Positions 1 through 10,511 of a DNA stretch of 64,000 bases are shown here, one piece after another. The stretch's first letter is position 1; every line of letters starts with the position of its first letter. The translations under genes were made by a program, and so were the position numbers. A model generated the notes under the pieces. It searched no databases and was not told the origin of the DNA. It saw nothing but the letters and a program-made list of their open reading frames with translations. Where the stretch lies: contig OX485806.1 in NCBI GenBank assembly GCA_950295325.1, positions 11,966,001 through 12,030,000 on the forward strand. Reading direction: 5' to 3'. The stretch is from Polytrichum commune. Its lineage: Eukaryota; Streptophyta; Polytrichopsida; Polytrichales; Polytrichaceae.

Positions 1-492
1 AAGGGGATTTGGCTACATGTATAGGAAGTTGGGAAGGAGTAGAATGAACACTTCTAAATGGAAATGGCGATGTGTTTGAAAGATCAACAGATGCACAAAT
101 GTCATCTTCTGAATATGATAACACAAACACACTATCATCAAGGGGTTCCACCTTAACAAGTGTGATAGAGGGAATTTGAACTGTGGATGTACCGGATTCG
201 TTTGTCAAAATGACAGTTGAAGCTTGCATCTGAGACTCAGAAAGTCCTATCACCCTAAATGAACCAGGTCCTAAGATCCACATAAAATCAACATCAGTTT
301 TATTTTTTGAAACCAAAATCGTTTCATACACCTCTCCATCTGCAGAGTACATCTCATGTTCTAAATACATGGTTCATATCTGGAGGTTGAATCTCAAACT
401 AAGTAAATCCTCTGAAACACTCACATGACCATCATCTTGGAGTGGCAAGATGAAGGGAACAAAAGATCCATGAGCTCTAATGATAGCCATAG
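1..492 (-). pseudogene. Leftward ORF of divergent cassette, copy 1 (unknown family, runs off window)
   Basis: Read on the minus strand from an ATG at 492, this gives about 160 codons to the window edge, starting MAIIRAHGSFVPFILPLQDD and continuing through segments such as GPGSFRVIGLSESQM. One in-frame TGA interrupts it near 378, after LRFNLQ. The rest reads cleanly and looks coding, so the copy was probably lost recently or the stop is a private mutation. A second fragment at 5878-6021 has the same first 20 residues with a single substitution and continues to the EDLLSLRFNLQ segment, which supports a real protein family. It is divergent from the methyltransferase-like gene that starts about 520 bp to the right. 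I do not recognise a domain. The acidic, Ser/Thr-rich tail gives no assignable function. Confidence 0.5.
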
Positions 493-1012
493 AAAATCAA
501 AAGAACATATGAACAACACATCACAAAAATATGGAGTGATTGTTACTTTTGTATAGAGTTGTGTGAGGAAATGAATGGAAATGAAAACGTGTGATACAAT
601 AATGGATGGAGATGAAAGCGTGTGATACATAGCATCTAATAATACAGAAGTGGACATAACACAATAATAGTCAGAGAATATTTACGAGCAAGATATATAC
701 AAAATGACGTTAAATATTAAAAGTATTGGTAGAAATTTAAAATATATATGTGTGGACTGACGTAGATGTAGAAAGAATTAAAATTGGTTGGAGAAATAAA
801 TTATTGATCATTATGAATAGAACAAAGTAGGTGTCAGAAAATTTTGGCGGATATAACAAAAATAAACACATAATGACAAACGCGTCGAAATATCTCGTTC
901 ATTGAACGCCAATTACAACATGTGATCGTAATATACGCCGGATTTTGTGAGATAGATACATTGGAAGAATAAATTATAGTACCTGATAGAAAACATATCA
1001 TAGATACCAGCA
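493..1012. promoter_or_regulatory. Shared intergenic region of the divergent cassette, copy 1
   Basis: This ~520 bp spacer separates the leftward ORF start (492) from the degraded start of the rightward gene (1013). Much of it aligns by eye with 6022-6661 of the second copy, for example around 505-530 and 840-960, where both share phrases such as aacaacacatcacaa and cattg-acgccaa. Conservation of a non-coding spacer between two copies of one cassette suggests a bidirectional promoter, but no TATA box or other element can be assigned with confidence. Confidence 0.4.
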
Positions 1013-1498
1013 ATAGTGGACGATGTAGAGAGAACACCCGTGAGGCCGAAGAGAAGACGTAGGAAAGCTTTGTATTTCACTTCCGAGAAAAAGAGGTTCA
1101 AAATCAGTGTGGGAAAGAAGGATGCAAATAAGGAAGGGAAAAGAAACTTGTTGAGTACGGTAGAAAAAACTGTGAAGACACTGGATTTTGATGCGATGGA
1201 GGATGATGAAGGTGCAAATAACAAAGAAGATGTAGACGATCGTATATCAGAGTCCGAATTGAAGACGGGTTCAAAGAAGAGGACAAACAAAAAGGTAAGT
1301 CAGTTCAACGTTCACATAATTTGATAGTGCATAAGTTGTAAGTTAGGACGGAGAACCTTGTACGTTCACTCACATGTCATGTAGTAGCAATTTATAGAGG
1401 TTATAAATTGGAGAAGAGAAATCCTATACGTTAATGCACATGATATATAACAGAAATTTAAGAAGGCTAGAAGTCAGGAGGAGAACGCACAGGGTTTA

Positions 1499-3107
1499 TG
1501 TGAGGCCAAACCCACCACCCTTAAGCGTCCTAGTCCGGGTGATGGTTTTGAGAATCACATGTATTGTTTGTGTATTGAAAATGCTCCCTTCACATCCTAA
1601 GGCATTCATGTCATCTTAATTCACCGTGTTTTATTAATATTAGCCTCTTGGCTTATGGTAGAGTTTGATTTCTCAAGAGTCCAACCCGCGGCTTTGGCCA
1701 CACATGCCCTCAAGGAAATTCCCCTTGCACCCTTAGTCTTGATTTCCTTTGTCTGGCCATCGCTAGAGTTGTTAACATTCTCCATCACTTGCGCACTTGA
1801 TTTATGTTGACTTGGGAGTGTGAAAGTGTTAAGAAACACTTTACTTCATAGTCACTGTTACATGCAATCACGTGTGACTTCCACACACACATCACCTATC
1901 CTATTGAGCTTTAACACTTGTCTAGGAACTATTTTAATCTACAATTAGTCTAACACCCTCATGACTAGTTTTTAGTGGCACCCTCTACTTTATCCTAGCC
2001 TCGGCTTGCTAAACCGACCACCCGGCTAATTAACCTATTGGTCCAAATCCGGCCTATTTACCGGCAGTCCCTTGGTTAACATGGACGCAGCAACTAAGTA
2101 GATTCAGTCTTAGCTGCCAGCAGCAACTAAGTAGATTCAGGACCAGCTGCCCAGCAGCAACTAAGTAGATTTTTGTCCCAGCTGCCCAACAACAACTAAG
2201 TAGATTCAGGCTCAGCTGCCCAGCAGCAACTAAGTCGAGTTCAGTCCAGCTGCCCAGCAGCAACTAAGTCGAGTTCAGTCCAGCTGCCCAGCAGCAACTA
2301 AGTAGATTTCAGTCCCAGCTGCCCAGCAGCAACTAAGTAGATTCAGGCTCAGCTGCCCAGCACCCTAATCCCACAAAGATCCAACGCCTAAATAGGCAAC
2401 CCAGCTACTAGTTGCACCTTAATACAAACCCCTTCATATACTAAACAAATGTTTTCTAGGTCCTTCTTCTTCTTCTTCTTCTGTTCTTTGCTCCTAAGTC
2501 ATGAACTAATCTAACACACTAATTTCACTAACTACTACCTAATCACCACGTGCAATCTTAGCTCTAAGAGCTCACTTACTTGGGAGGTATTGGGAGAGAG
2601 AGCTTAACTAATTAACTTCACTAAAAACTAATGTCCCACACACGTGGCTCAAGCTCTTAAGAGCTTGCTCCCTTGAGAGCGCTTGATGGAGAGAGTTGAA
2701 AATGAAAGAGAAAACACTTTAAGTAGCAAAGAGGGAGAGAGGGAGAGAGGGAGAGAGGGAGGATTAGCACCTCCAATCACAATCCCTTAACCTTCACCTT
2801 CAAAGTAGGGACTAATCCCCTTCCACCAAGCTTCCTTTTTCCTAAACTACCAAGGTGGATCCAAAAGTGGGCATTTAACCCGCGGAGCTCACCTTGCCTC
2901 ACCTTACCCTTTACTCACATAATCAAGGCATCCTCTTATTGAATTCAACCTTGAAATAATCACACAACACATTCTAAAGTCTAAACTTAAATCCAAACCA
3001 CACTTCACTCTTTTTATGTTTTGTGAATAATCATAACACATCAAAGTCAAACTAAAAGTGGTTTCGAAGAGTTAATCACCACATGTGGGCACCATTTTGG
3101 GCTCACA
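1499..3107 (+). mobile_element. LTR of a retrotransposon inserted in intron 1 of the methyltransferase-like gene
   Basis: The segment begins TGTGAGGCC and ends GGGCTCACA, giving inverted LTR termini. It is followed after four bases by TGGCGACCATCGGGGGG (3112-3128), placed like a tRNA primer-binding site. A second copy at 14774-16260 has the same first ~45 bases and the same 3' end features (a run reading cttcactctttttat, then accattttgggctca). Inside it is a 34-38 bp tandem array (2085-2365) and a GA-rich tract (2731-2762). No gag or pol sequence follows; about 120 bp of leader remains before gene sequence resumes near 3240. A gttta motif borders both sides (1494-1498 and ~3231-3236), which may be a target duplication or chance. 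The missing internal region makes this a remnant. Confidence 0.7.
2085..2365 (+). repeat. Tandem array inside LTR 1, ~8 units of 34-38 bp with a CAGCTG core
   Basis: Eight imperfect units share the phrases cagcagcaactaagt and agctgcccagcag; spacing is 33-38 bases. Each unit carries the palindrome CAGCTG. Variation between units is mainly at the agattcagg/cgagttcag segment. The array sits in the part of the LTR that would be U3. Confidence 0.85.
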
Positions 3108-3111
3108 TAAT

Positions 3112-3128
3112 TGGCGACCATCGGGGGG
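3112..3128 (+). other. Candidate primer-binding site of the LTR element
   Basis: TGGCGACCATCGGGGGG lies four bases after the LTR end. A TGG start is required for pairing with a tRNA 3' CCA, and TGGCG-type sites are common in plant LTR retrotransposons. I could not match the remaining bases to a particular tRNA. Confidence 0.5.
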
Positions 3129-5877
3129 TGAATCCAAGATCGTTTGCTTCGAAGGTAAATGCCGAATTCACGCCCGGTATTGCTTACAACGACTTCCCGA
3201 GGTCCGCGTAGTCAAGAGCTCTCCGTTAAACAAAGTTTAATTAACATGAGTTGTTGAAAAACACCTCATTTACAAGTGAGAGAGTAACCCAACCACATGC
3301 GCTTTTGTGCGGAACTCGGTGATGTGTAACTCCTTGGGATTAATAATAACACCATTGAAGGTTAGACCGATATCTAGGCCATTTTTCCGAAAAAGGTGAA
3401 AGAGAGGAGTTCTCTCCATGGTCTTCGGTCCGCTCATGGCGATATTGTCTACTCTCTCCGATGTGCCTACTCTCTCCGAGTATATCCAAACCTGGAAGTT
3501 TGCGGCTTTCAATTCAATATTCTATCGTGAATTCCAAAGCGGAAAAGTCAAAAAACACAACGGTTGGGATGAGCAACCTAATATTGATCTTGCTATGAAA
3601 CGTGTATTATACAGGTACAACCTAATCTTATTATTTTTTTGATTTTTTTTTATTCCATTTGTCAAATTGTCATGGAATATTTGACTTACAATATTTTTGT
3701 GTGTAGGTATTTTCGATATGTTTTGATTCCACATAAATGCGTTATAGAGGAACCTCGTTTTTTCCCAAATTGGCGTGACACTGGTGCAGGAGATTCATGC
3801 ATGTTCACTACTGAGATTTGTTTGGATTGGTCGCTCCCACACTATGAGGATTGTGGTTGGTATCTTAATTGTCCTAAGGATGTATGTCTGTCGAGTGAGA
3901 AGACAATCCGTCAAATAAATGATGCTAAAAATGTGGATCCTCGTGATACTGCAATTTTGCAAGCACAAATTGTGCAGCTTAAACTTAGAGAGTCAGAACC
4001 AAAAGAAACAAAACGTCGTAAGAGGAAACATGTTCCTGAAACCAAAATACAAGATCAATCGGAAATTTCACAACATGAAGAATTGTTTGTTCTTTCCAAT
4101 GATTTGGATAAGAATCCACTTGGAAGCGAAAGTTCAAAGTTTGGGTGCGTATTGGAATTTTATTACTCGAGCACCTATGACGCTATTCATCGTGCGCCAA
4201 CGAATGTTTTGAGAAAAGAGTTATTCATACTGAAGAACTTTCTCACGCTCTCTTTTGCTCAATCTACTGCTGTCAAGAACAAGTCTGAAGGGATTGAAGT
4301 AGGCCCTCCTGAGTGGATCCAATGGCGGGCATTTCTTGAAAACGTAAGTATTATTGTTTTGGTATTTTCTGTAATGTTCTTACTTTCATTTGGATTTTAT
4401 TTTGTGTCTTATATTGTGATATGTTGTGGTATTTCAGTTCAAAGACAATCGCGAATTTCATGTCATGGGAAGTCCGACTTCATTTGCCGTTGACTTGGTT
4501 TTTCTGCAATTTCCCGACGGTCTTGACTTCAACCTCTCCAATAGACCTGCTGAAATTCCTCTTTGGAATAAATATGACAAGAACTGGATGGTTGCAACAA
4601 TGTCCTTGTGCAAGTCCATCTTGTCTGATGATGGCGTCCTCATAGTATTTTCTATTATCGATATGCAAACCAAGAAGGTTTTGAATTCAACCTTACACAA
4701 CGGCAACATGAAAGTTCTTAGGACTTTTATTTGCCTCAATTCGTACATGGTGTTCAAGGATCCGGAGTCTCCAACCTACACCGTAAGTATAACACATCAC
4801 AATTGTTTCTATTTAATTATTTTGGTGTTATTTGCATTGTATATAGTTTTAACACAATTTACATTTTTTTGTAGACTCCGGTATTTATGGCTCATGTCTT
4901 GGTAAGGGATTTTACTACCACAAAATCCACGAGACAACCAAACTCCATTTTTTTTTGCACTGGATTGAAAACCAAAAACTTGCTTTTCAATTTTGTGGAT
5001 GAAAAAAACATGCTTCTTAAAAAATCGGGAAGACCTTGGAGGGGGCCATATCAAAAATCGCCGCGTTTTTTTTCAAGATCTTATTGAATTGTTTACACCA
5101 TCGAATGGACGCGTAATTGATTTGACATGTTCCACTGGAGCTTCTATCCTAGCAACACGCGCATGTGGCAGACATCTTCTTGCATTTGAGGGTGATAATG
5201 ACATGTTTGAGCACATATTGAAACCGCTTTTAGAAAACGTTTTGAAAGAGGGGTCATCTAAGGAGAATATACAAGATCTCACAAAAGAAGATGATAACCT
5301 CTCAGATGAGGAGATGCTTGAATTTGAGTGTAAGTAAGTTTTAATACAATAAATTTTTATTCAATTTATTCGTTTCATTCAATTCATTGGTTCATTTTTA
5401 TTTCTTCACATTATTTACATGTTTCATCGATTTGATTTCAGGAATACGATTGGAAAGAAGACATGTCTCCCGTTTTGGGCACATAGACAATTCCTACGAA
5501 GTCCAAGCCGTAGCCCGCGTCTCCCATCATATGCCGAGAATGTTGCAATTGCAATGTTGAATCTCGAAGATTCGGATCCAAATGAAGAATCTTGCTATAG
5601 TTCCAAAATCAATTCGCAATGCAAAGGTGCTCGAATATATATAGATGACGAGGCAAAAGATAGTTTCATGTCTAGTGCTACTACTGATGAATAAATTTTT
5701 GGACTTCATGTTGTTTATCCTTCTCAACCCTCTTATTACTAACCCTAAAATCATCATTTTTAAGGCCACAATTCCACGGTTATAGGATATTGGTGGCCCT
5801 ATTACCAAAATTTTCATCTTCCTCACTGCTCATAAGTTACCGCTCATTGCTCACCGCTCATAAGATAGCACTCCCCT

Positions 5878-6021
5878 CTCATGCTCTAAATACATGATTC
5901 TCATCTGGAGGTTGAATCTCAAACTAAGCAAATCCTCCGAGACATCTTGAAGTGGCATGACCATCATCTTGAAGTGGCAAAATGAAGGGAACAAAAGATC
6001 CGTGAGCTCTAATAGTAGCCA
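5878..6021 (-). pseudogene. Leftward ORF of divergent cassette, truncated copy 2
   Basis: On the minus strand from an ATG at 6021 this matches the start of the leftward ORF of copy 1 (MATIRAHGSFVPFILPLQDD). A short duplication of the phrase encoding PLQD shifts the frame, after which the EDLLSLRFNLQ segment continues in another frame. Homology ends near 5878, shortly before the 3' end of the first methyltransferase-like gene. Only about 45 codons remain, so it is a relic. Confidence 0.6.
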
Positions 6022-6661
6022 TAGACAATAAGGAATAGATGAACAACACATCACAATAATATTGGTTTAACGTCGTTTTTTTCAGTGATGTACAATATAA
6101 TAATAGATGGAAATAAAAACATATGATACCATAGCATCCAATAATACAGAAGGAGACAGATCATAACAGTAGTCAAAGAATATTTGCAAACAAGGCATAG
6201 AATCCTAAACCAAATCCTAAAAAATAATATCTGCTTTAGAAACTAAGCCATAGGAAATTTGAACCCACAAAGGAGTTGTGTAATTTAAGATTACCACATG
6301 GGAGAAATGCGGGTACGGATATCATGAAGAAAACGGCGTCAAATTATAAACAAGTTGGCAGAGTTTTAAAATGTGATTGTGTAGGCTGGATGTAGATGCA
6401 GGAATAATTAAATTTGGCTGGAAAAGTAAATAATTGGCCATTATAAATAAAACGAAGTGGATGTGGAAGGTTGGGATATCAGATAAATTTGGCGGATATA
6501 CTAAAAATAAAAATAGAATGAAAGACGCGTTGATATAACTTAGTCATTGGACGCCAAGTGCAACACGGATGATCGTAATACGCGCCAGGTTTATGTGAGA
6601 TATAATCACTAGAAGAATGTATGAAAGTGGAGTGGTAGAGGGCATATCATAGACACCAACG
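6022..6661. promoter_or_regulatory. Shared intergenic region of the divergent cassette, copy 2
   Basis: This ~640 bp spacer aligns with 493-1012 in several blocks and again separates the two divergent starts. It is longer than in copy 1 and has an unshared block near 6190-6320. It supports the idea that the two ORFs moved or duplicated together with their control region. Confidence 0.35.
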
Positions 6662-6979
6662 ATGGTGGAGGATGTAGAGAGAACACCAGTGAGGCGGAAG
6701 AGAAGGCGTAGGAAAACTTTGTATTTTATATCTGAGAAAGAGAGGTTCAGACTGAGTATAGGAAAGAAAAATGCAAGTAGGAAAGGGAAAAATATCCTTT
6801 TGAGTACAATAGAAAAAACTGTGAAGACATTGGATTTTTATACAATATCAACAATGGCGATGGAGGATGATGAAGGTGCAAAAAGCAAAGAGCATGCAGA
6901 CGATCGTATATCGGAGTTGGAAATGAAGACATTATTGTGGTATGTCAAAAGTAAAGTGGGCCACATCAATAGGTGTTAA
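6662..6979 (+). pseudogene. First exon of the methyltransferase-like gene, truncated copy 2
   Basis: It starts with an intact ATG (MVEDVERTPVRRKRRRRK). It matches copy 1 exon 1 through RISE, with a small insertion giving YTISTMA. Homology fades after about 6930, before the donor site used in copy 1, and none of the later exons is found downstream. The lysine/arginine cluster near residues 10-18 could act as a nuclear localisation or nucleic-acid contact region. This copy shows what the copy 1 start codon looked like before it decayed. Confidence 0.6.
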
Positions 6980-7009
6980 AGATGTAGGTACATCTGATCT
7001 TCACTCATA

Positions 7010-7146
7010 ACATTAGTCAACAAGCTTAGGTACTTTGGTGGGCCATGGAATCGAGGGAGTATTTCTTGGGAATCTTGTAGCTTTTCGCCATACAAAGCAA
7101 CAATGTCAGCATGATGCGGGGAACTACCTAAGCTTATTGACTAATG
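7010..7146. repeat. Inverted repeat with ~22 bp arms
   Basis: cattagtcaacaagcttagg near 7010 is the reverse complement of cctaagcttattgactaatg near 7127, with one mismatch. About 90 bases lie between the arms. It could form a stem-loop or mark a short MITE; no target duplication was seen. Confidence 0.6.
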
Positions 7147-8278
7147 TCATATTCTACTCACGTGCCTTTTATTGTTATGGAATTGGGAGTTGCAAGGAGG
7201 TTGCAAAGCCTCTCTCACTTTCTCCTCAATGGACATCTTGTTGGTCTTGTATGTATTTGCACTCTATTTTTTAACTTCACACACACAACATGTATGAGTA
7301 GACCATATGTCATTCAGGAAGAGTATAGGCAAAATTTATTGAGTTATTCACTACCATCTTTCAAATCCAACATCTGCATCATAATCCATACCTAGCCCTC
7401 AGATCCACGCACCATCATTGCACCGTATCCTAGTCCATAAGAACCTCCCATCCAAAAAACCATACCCCTTGATACATATAGTAACTACATATTACTTCAG
7501 TTTTGATGGTATTCTATGATAATTATATGAATATGTTATCAATCTTCTCCCATTTCTACCCATATTACTAAACTTCTAAACATTTTGTTTTTTTGTAACC
7601 TCCATGAATCAAATCCATGCCATCATTGATCTCGTGTTAGTTTTGAAGGGCTCAAACTCGAACAACCATATCCCCACAACATCCTCAACAATAGAAATCA
7701 CCTACACCTTCAACAAGCCGTTGCGATCCTTCAAATCCATGATGATACATACGAGAAATAAGGTGACCATAAAATAAACTAAAAATACCGTCACTGCTTT
7801 TATTTTGCACCGACGTGAATGGGAGCCCGTTCTTCCTTACCTTGATCACTTTTCACTACGCGTCAGGGCTAAGGTGACCATTTGTTAAAGTTGACATGCT
7901 TCAAGTCATCCACAAGACATGTGAGAATCCACCAAGAAAGGCATTTTTTTAGCCATGAGCATACAAGACCTTCATATCTCTCTATGCCACACAAGTCAAT
8001 CGCATCATGGTTGGAGCAAAGTGCTTCAATCATTTCCCACCGTACTTGTCCCCCCTTCTTCTTCTTATTTAACTCTTGTGTCAAACAAATAAAGAATGAA
8101 ATAAAGAAATAACAATGATTCTAATATTGTCACCAACGTGAATTATGGCATTGCTTCATTTTTTTAGTTTGTCTAAGTCTATATGGAATCTTGAAATAGG
8201 CGTTATGAGAATTACATGGTCCTCAAAGACGATTGCCTTTTTTGTGAAGGTGAAGAACCTGAATAGGCATTGGACAAG
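7147..8278. other. Unassigned AT-rich sequence
   Basis: No coding region with a recognisable domain and no TIR pair. A stretch at about 8125-8225 (phrases tgaattatggcattgcttca and gtctaagtctatatgg) resembles the repeated segment in intron 1 of the fibrillin gene at 49220-49330, so part of this gap is dispersed repeat. Confidence 0.5.
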
Positions 8279-8330
8279 TGTCAGCCACAAACTCCCACCC
8301 TTATGCGTCGTAGTCCGGGTGAGAATTCAT
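8279..8330 (+). mobile_element. Possible truncated start of a third LTR of the same family
   Basis: The phrase cacccttatgcgtcgtagtc followed by cgggtga matches the first 45 bases of the LTRs at 1499 and 14774 with a few changes, and is preceded by TGTCAGCC in place of TGTGAGGCC. No matching 3' LTR end was found in the next 2 kb, so only a 5' fragment can be supported. Confidence 0.4.
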
Positions 8331-10509
8331 GGCCCACACGCTCTTAATGCAATCAACATGTAACTTCAACCTTCACCCCTTTAATGTCATCGTTCAAGTG
8401 TAGCCTACCGCTCACATGTTCGAATCAACCTGTACAATCCTCCCAGCCATCTTGGTTGGTGTATTAACAAATGAAATCAATGCACACATGCGCTTAATAA
8501 TGAAGGAAGTGCCATACATTAGCATTCACCAATGCTTGTAGAAGAGACCTAATTCTCAATCACTACCCTAACCCCCTTTGATCCTCCCCATTGAGATATT
8601 GCAATGCCAAAGGGTGCATAGGCATTGAGAGTCCTAAGCCCCTAAAAATGGAACCAACTTCCTACCAGCTGCTAATAAATCTCACACACACTAACTATAC
8701 CCTACTGGCCAAAAATCCTAACTGTCGTTAACCCCAACCTGTGGTCTGTTTTGAGGGTAGCAGCCAGCCTCTGTAGCCTCAGTTCGGTCTCTGGGCCGAG
8801 CCCATCTTCCCCTTGAGTGGCACCACTAAGGAATAGGCAGCACTCCTCAGTTAGGTTCAGTCCCTCGATCCCCGCAGCTGAGAGCATCACGGTATCCAGA
8901 GGCAGCCACCCTATCCTCCCTTCTGATCAGTTCCAGCTCCCCATCATGCCGCTACATTCAACTTGATCTCAATCATGGGGAAGTCATTTTCCACCCCCTG
9001 CTCTCAAATTGCACAACACTGGTATGAATGTGGGTGTTCTTGTGGGTAAGAATTCGGTGCCCAACTCACCGACGCTCCGTGCTTCCCCTTCCCTCTGCTC
9101 TCATCCATCACTGCCCAACACTCTCCACCTAGTGCAACCCAACTTTCACATTTTTCTCCCGCATTCGACCACCGTCCTCATGAATTCCGCTGTCCAATTA
9201 CCCTAATCCCAACGCCCTACTAATCGAGCTGCAGTTGTGGATTGCACAGCATGTTAGGCAGCATTGGAGGAGAATGTGGCTGGGTCGATTACAGGTAACT
9301 CACCCTTTCTGCATCTTTGAACTCCACTTGATCTCCTCCCTTGACTGCCGCCTTTGCAGTTCATTGAGCACTGATCCGCACTCGCCTTCTAAGCAAGCCT
9401 GCCACCCACCACCACCACCAGCGCATCCGTCCTCGAGGAAGAACATCCTGTTCTTCCTGGCAGTCGCATCATCCCCCTTCACGAAAACATCTCCTGCATT
9501 CTAACGCCTTCCCCTGCTGCTGAGGAGAACTCGGTAGGCCCCTGTTTCCTTCTTCCTCCCCATGGATAAGCCCCTCCTGAACTCAATGCTCGGTCCCTGT
9601 GTTCACCGGATTCTTCTTTTCTGGAGGGGGCTTCCCCCCTTCCTTGCTGGCAATTTCTAAAAAGAGAAAACAATGTATTCTAAAACAGAAATTACTTCGG
9701 CCTAAACACCTTCCCAGCCCTGCAATCATTGGGTATTCCGTTTACCCAACCAACTTCTTTTGTTTATTTTTTATTTCGTTAATAACTCGGCTTCCGTAAG
9801 TAACCCAATCAAATCCCACTCGACCCACAACTCCACCCTTTTAACTAATTCTAAGCTCTTGTTTATGTAAATATGTCTAAAGTCAAAACTTTCATTTAAA
9901 GCTTTCATTTGACATCTCAATTTCAATGAGTAATCATTACCCTTGGCTCTAGATAGTCAAACTTTAGGTTTGACATACAACATATCATACTTGTTTTTAG
10001 TGAACTTGTCCTTGGATAATATAGGATTACCATTCAACTCATTTATTGGATGAAATATTCATTTGGACCTATTGTGGATTACCCGCATCGTTATAATTGA
10101 CCATGAGCCTAAAGGTAGAAATACAACGAGGAGTATTTCAATAACACGCCTAGTATATTTACAAAGTTAGAATAAATAATGACCATACCTTATGTATAGT
10201 TTATAACCCCTAAGCACAATCAACACCCCTATTGTGCACCCACGTGGGTCCAGACTTTTAACAATGAGTGCACTTACCGAGCCTCGTGGCTCCCAACATG
10301 TACCCATACTCAAACTTACATGTTTACAAAGGAAAACAACCAAAATTATGACTACACTCCAAAATCTCTTTGACCCTACATCTATTTATTGGTCATAATG
10401 CATGAGAGAAGAGCTAAACAATAATGAACTCCAATTGAAACTTATGATTTTTTTTTCTTTTGTTTCACCGTCTATCTAATCTTTTCAAGATAACTTTAAT
10501 ATAATACAA
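8331..10509. other. Unassigned sequence; slightly GC-richer block 8700-9650
   Basis: Short open frames at 8700-9700 occur on both strands in a GC-richer block and show no family resemblance. 9700-10509 is AT-rich with nothing recognisable. Some of the block may be decayed LTR sequence following the fragment at 8279. Confidence 0.4.
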
Positions 10510-10511
10510 TA

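Larger units (their letters stand above)
1013..5694 (+). pseudogene. Beta-class amino-methyltransferase-like gene, multi-exon, disrupted (cassette copy 1)
   Basis: Proposed exons: ~1013-1294, ~3390-3614, 3707-4343, 4438-4782, 4875-5329/5333 and 5442-5694, with GTAAGT or GTACAA donors and good AG acceptors. Exon 1 encodes a basic N-terminus (RPKRRRRK). Exon 4 holds FAVDLVFLQFPDGLDF, which sits where beta-class N4/N6 methyltransferases have their DPPY motif (here QFPD). Exon 5 holds GRVIDLTCSTGASIL then GRHLLAFEGDNDMF, matching the SAM-binding motif I (usually DPFCGSGT) and the following strand. The order, catalytic motif before SAM motif, fits the beta class. Both motifs are altered, so catalysis is doubtful. 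Damage: the start codon is ATA where copy 2 has ATG, an LTR element lies in intron 1, and a T8 run at ~5069-5076 shifts the frame between PRFF and QDLIELF. The exon 5/6 junction is ambiguous; one donor choice creates a stop. Family assignment is by motif only. Confidence 0.6.

Noticed and set aside
1499-1550. Conserved LTR start motif considered as a hammerhead ribozyme (retrozyme-type element)
   Set aside because: Neither strand contains the required CUGAUGA and GAAA cores; the motif is better explained as the conserved LTR terminus.
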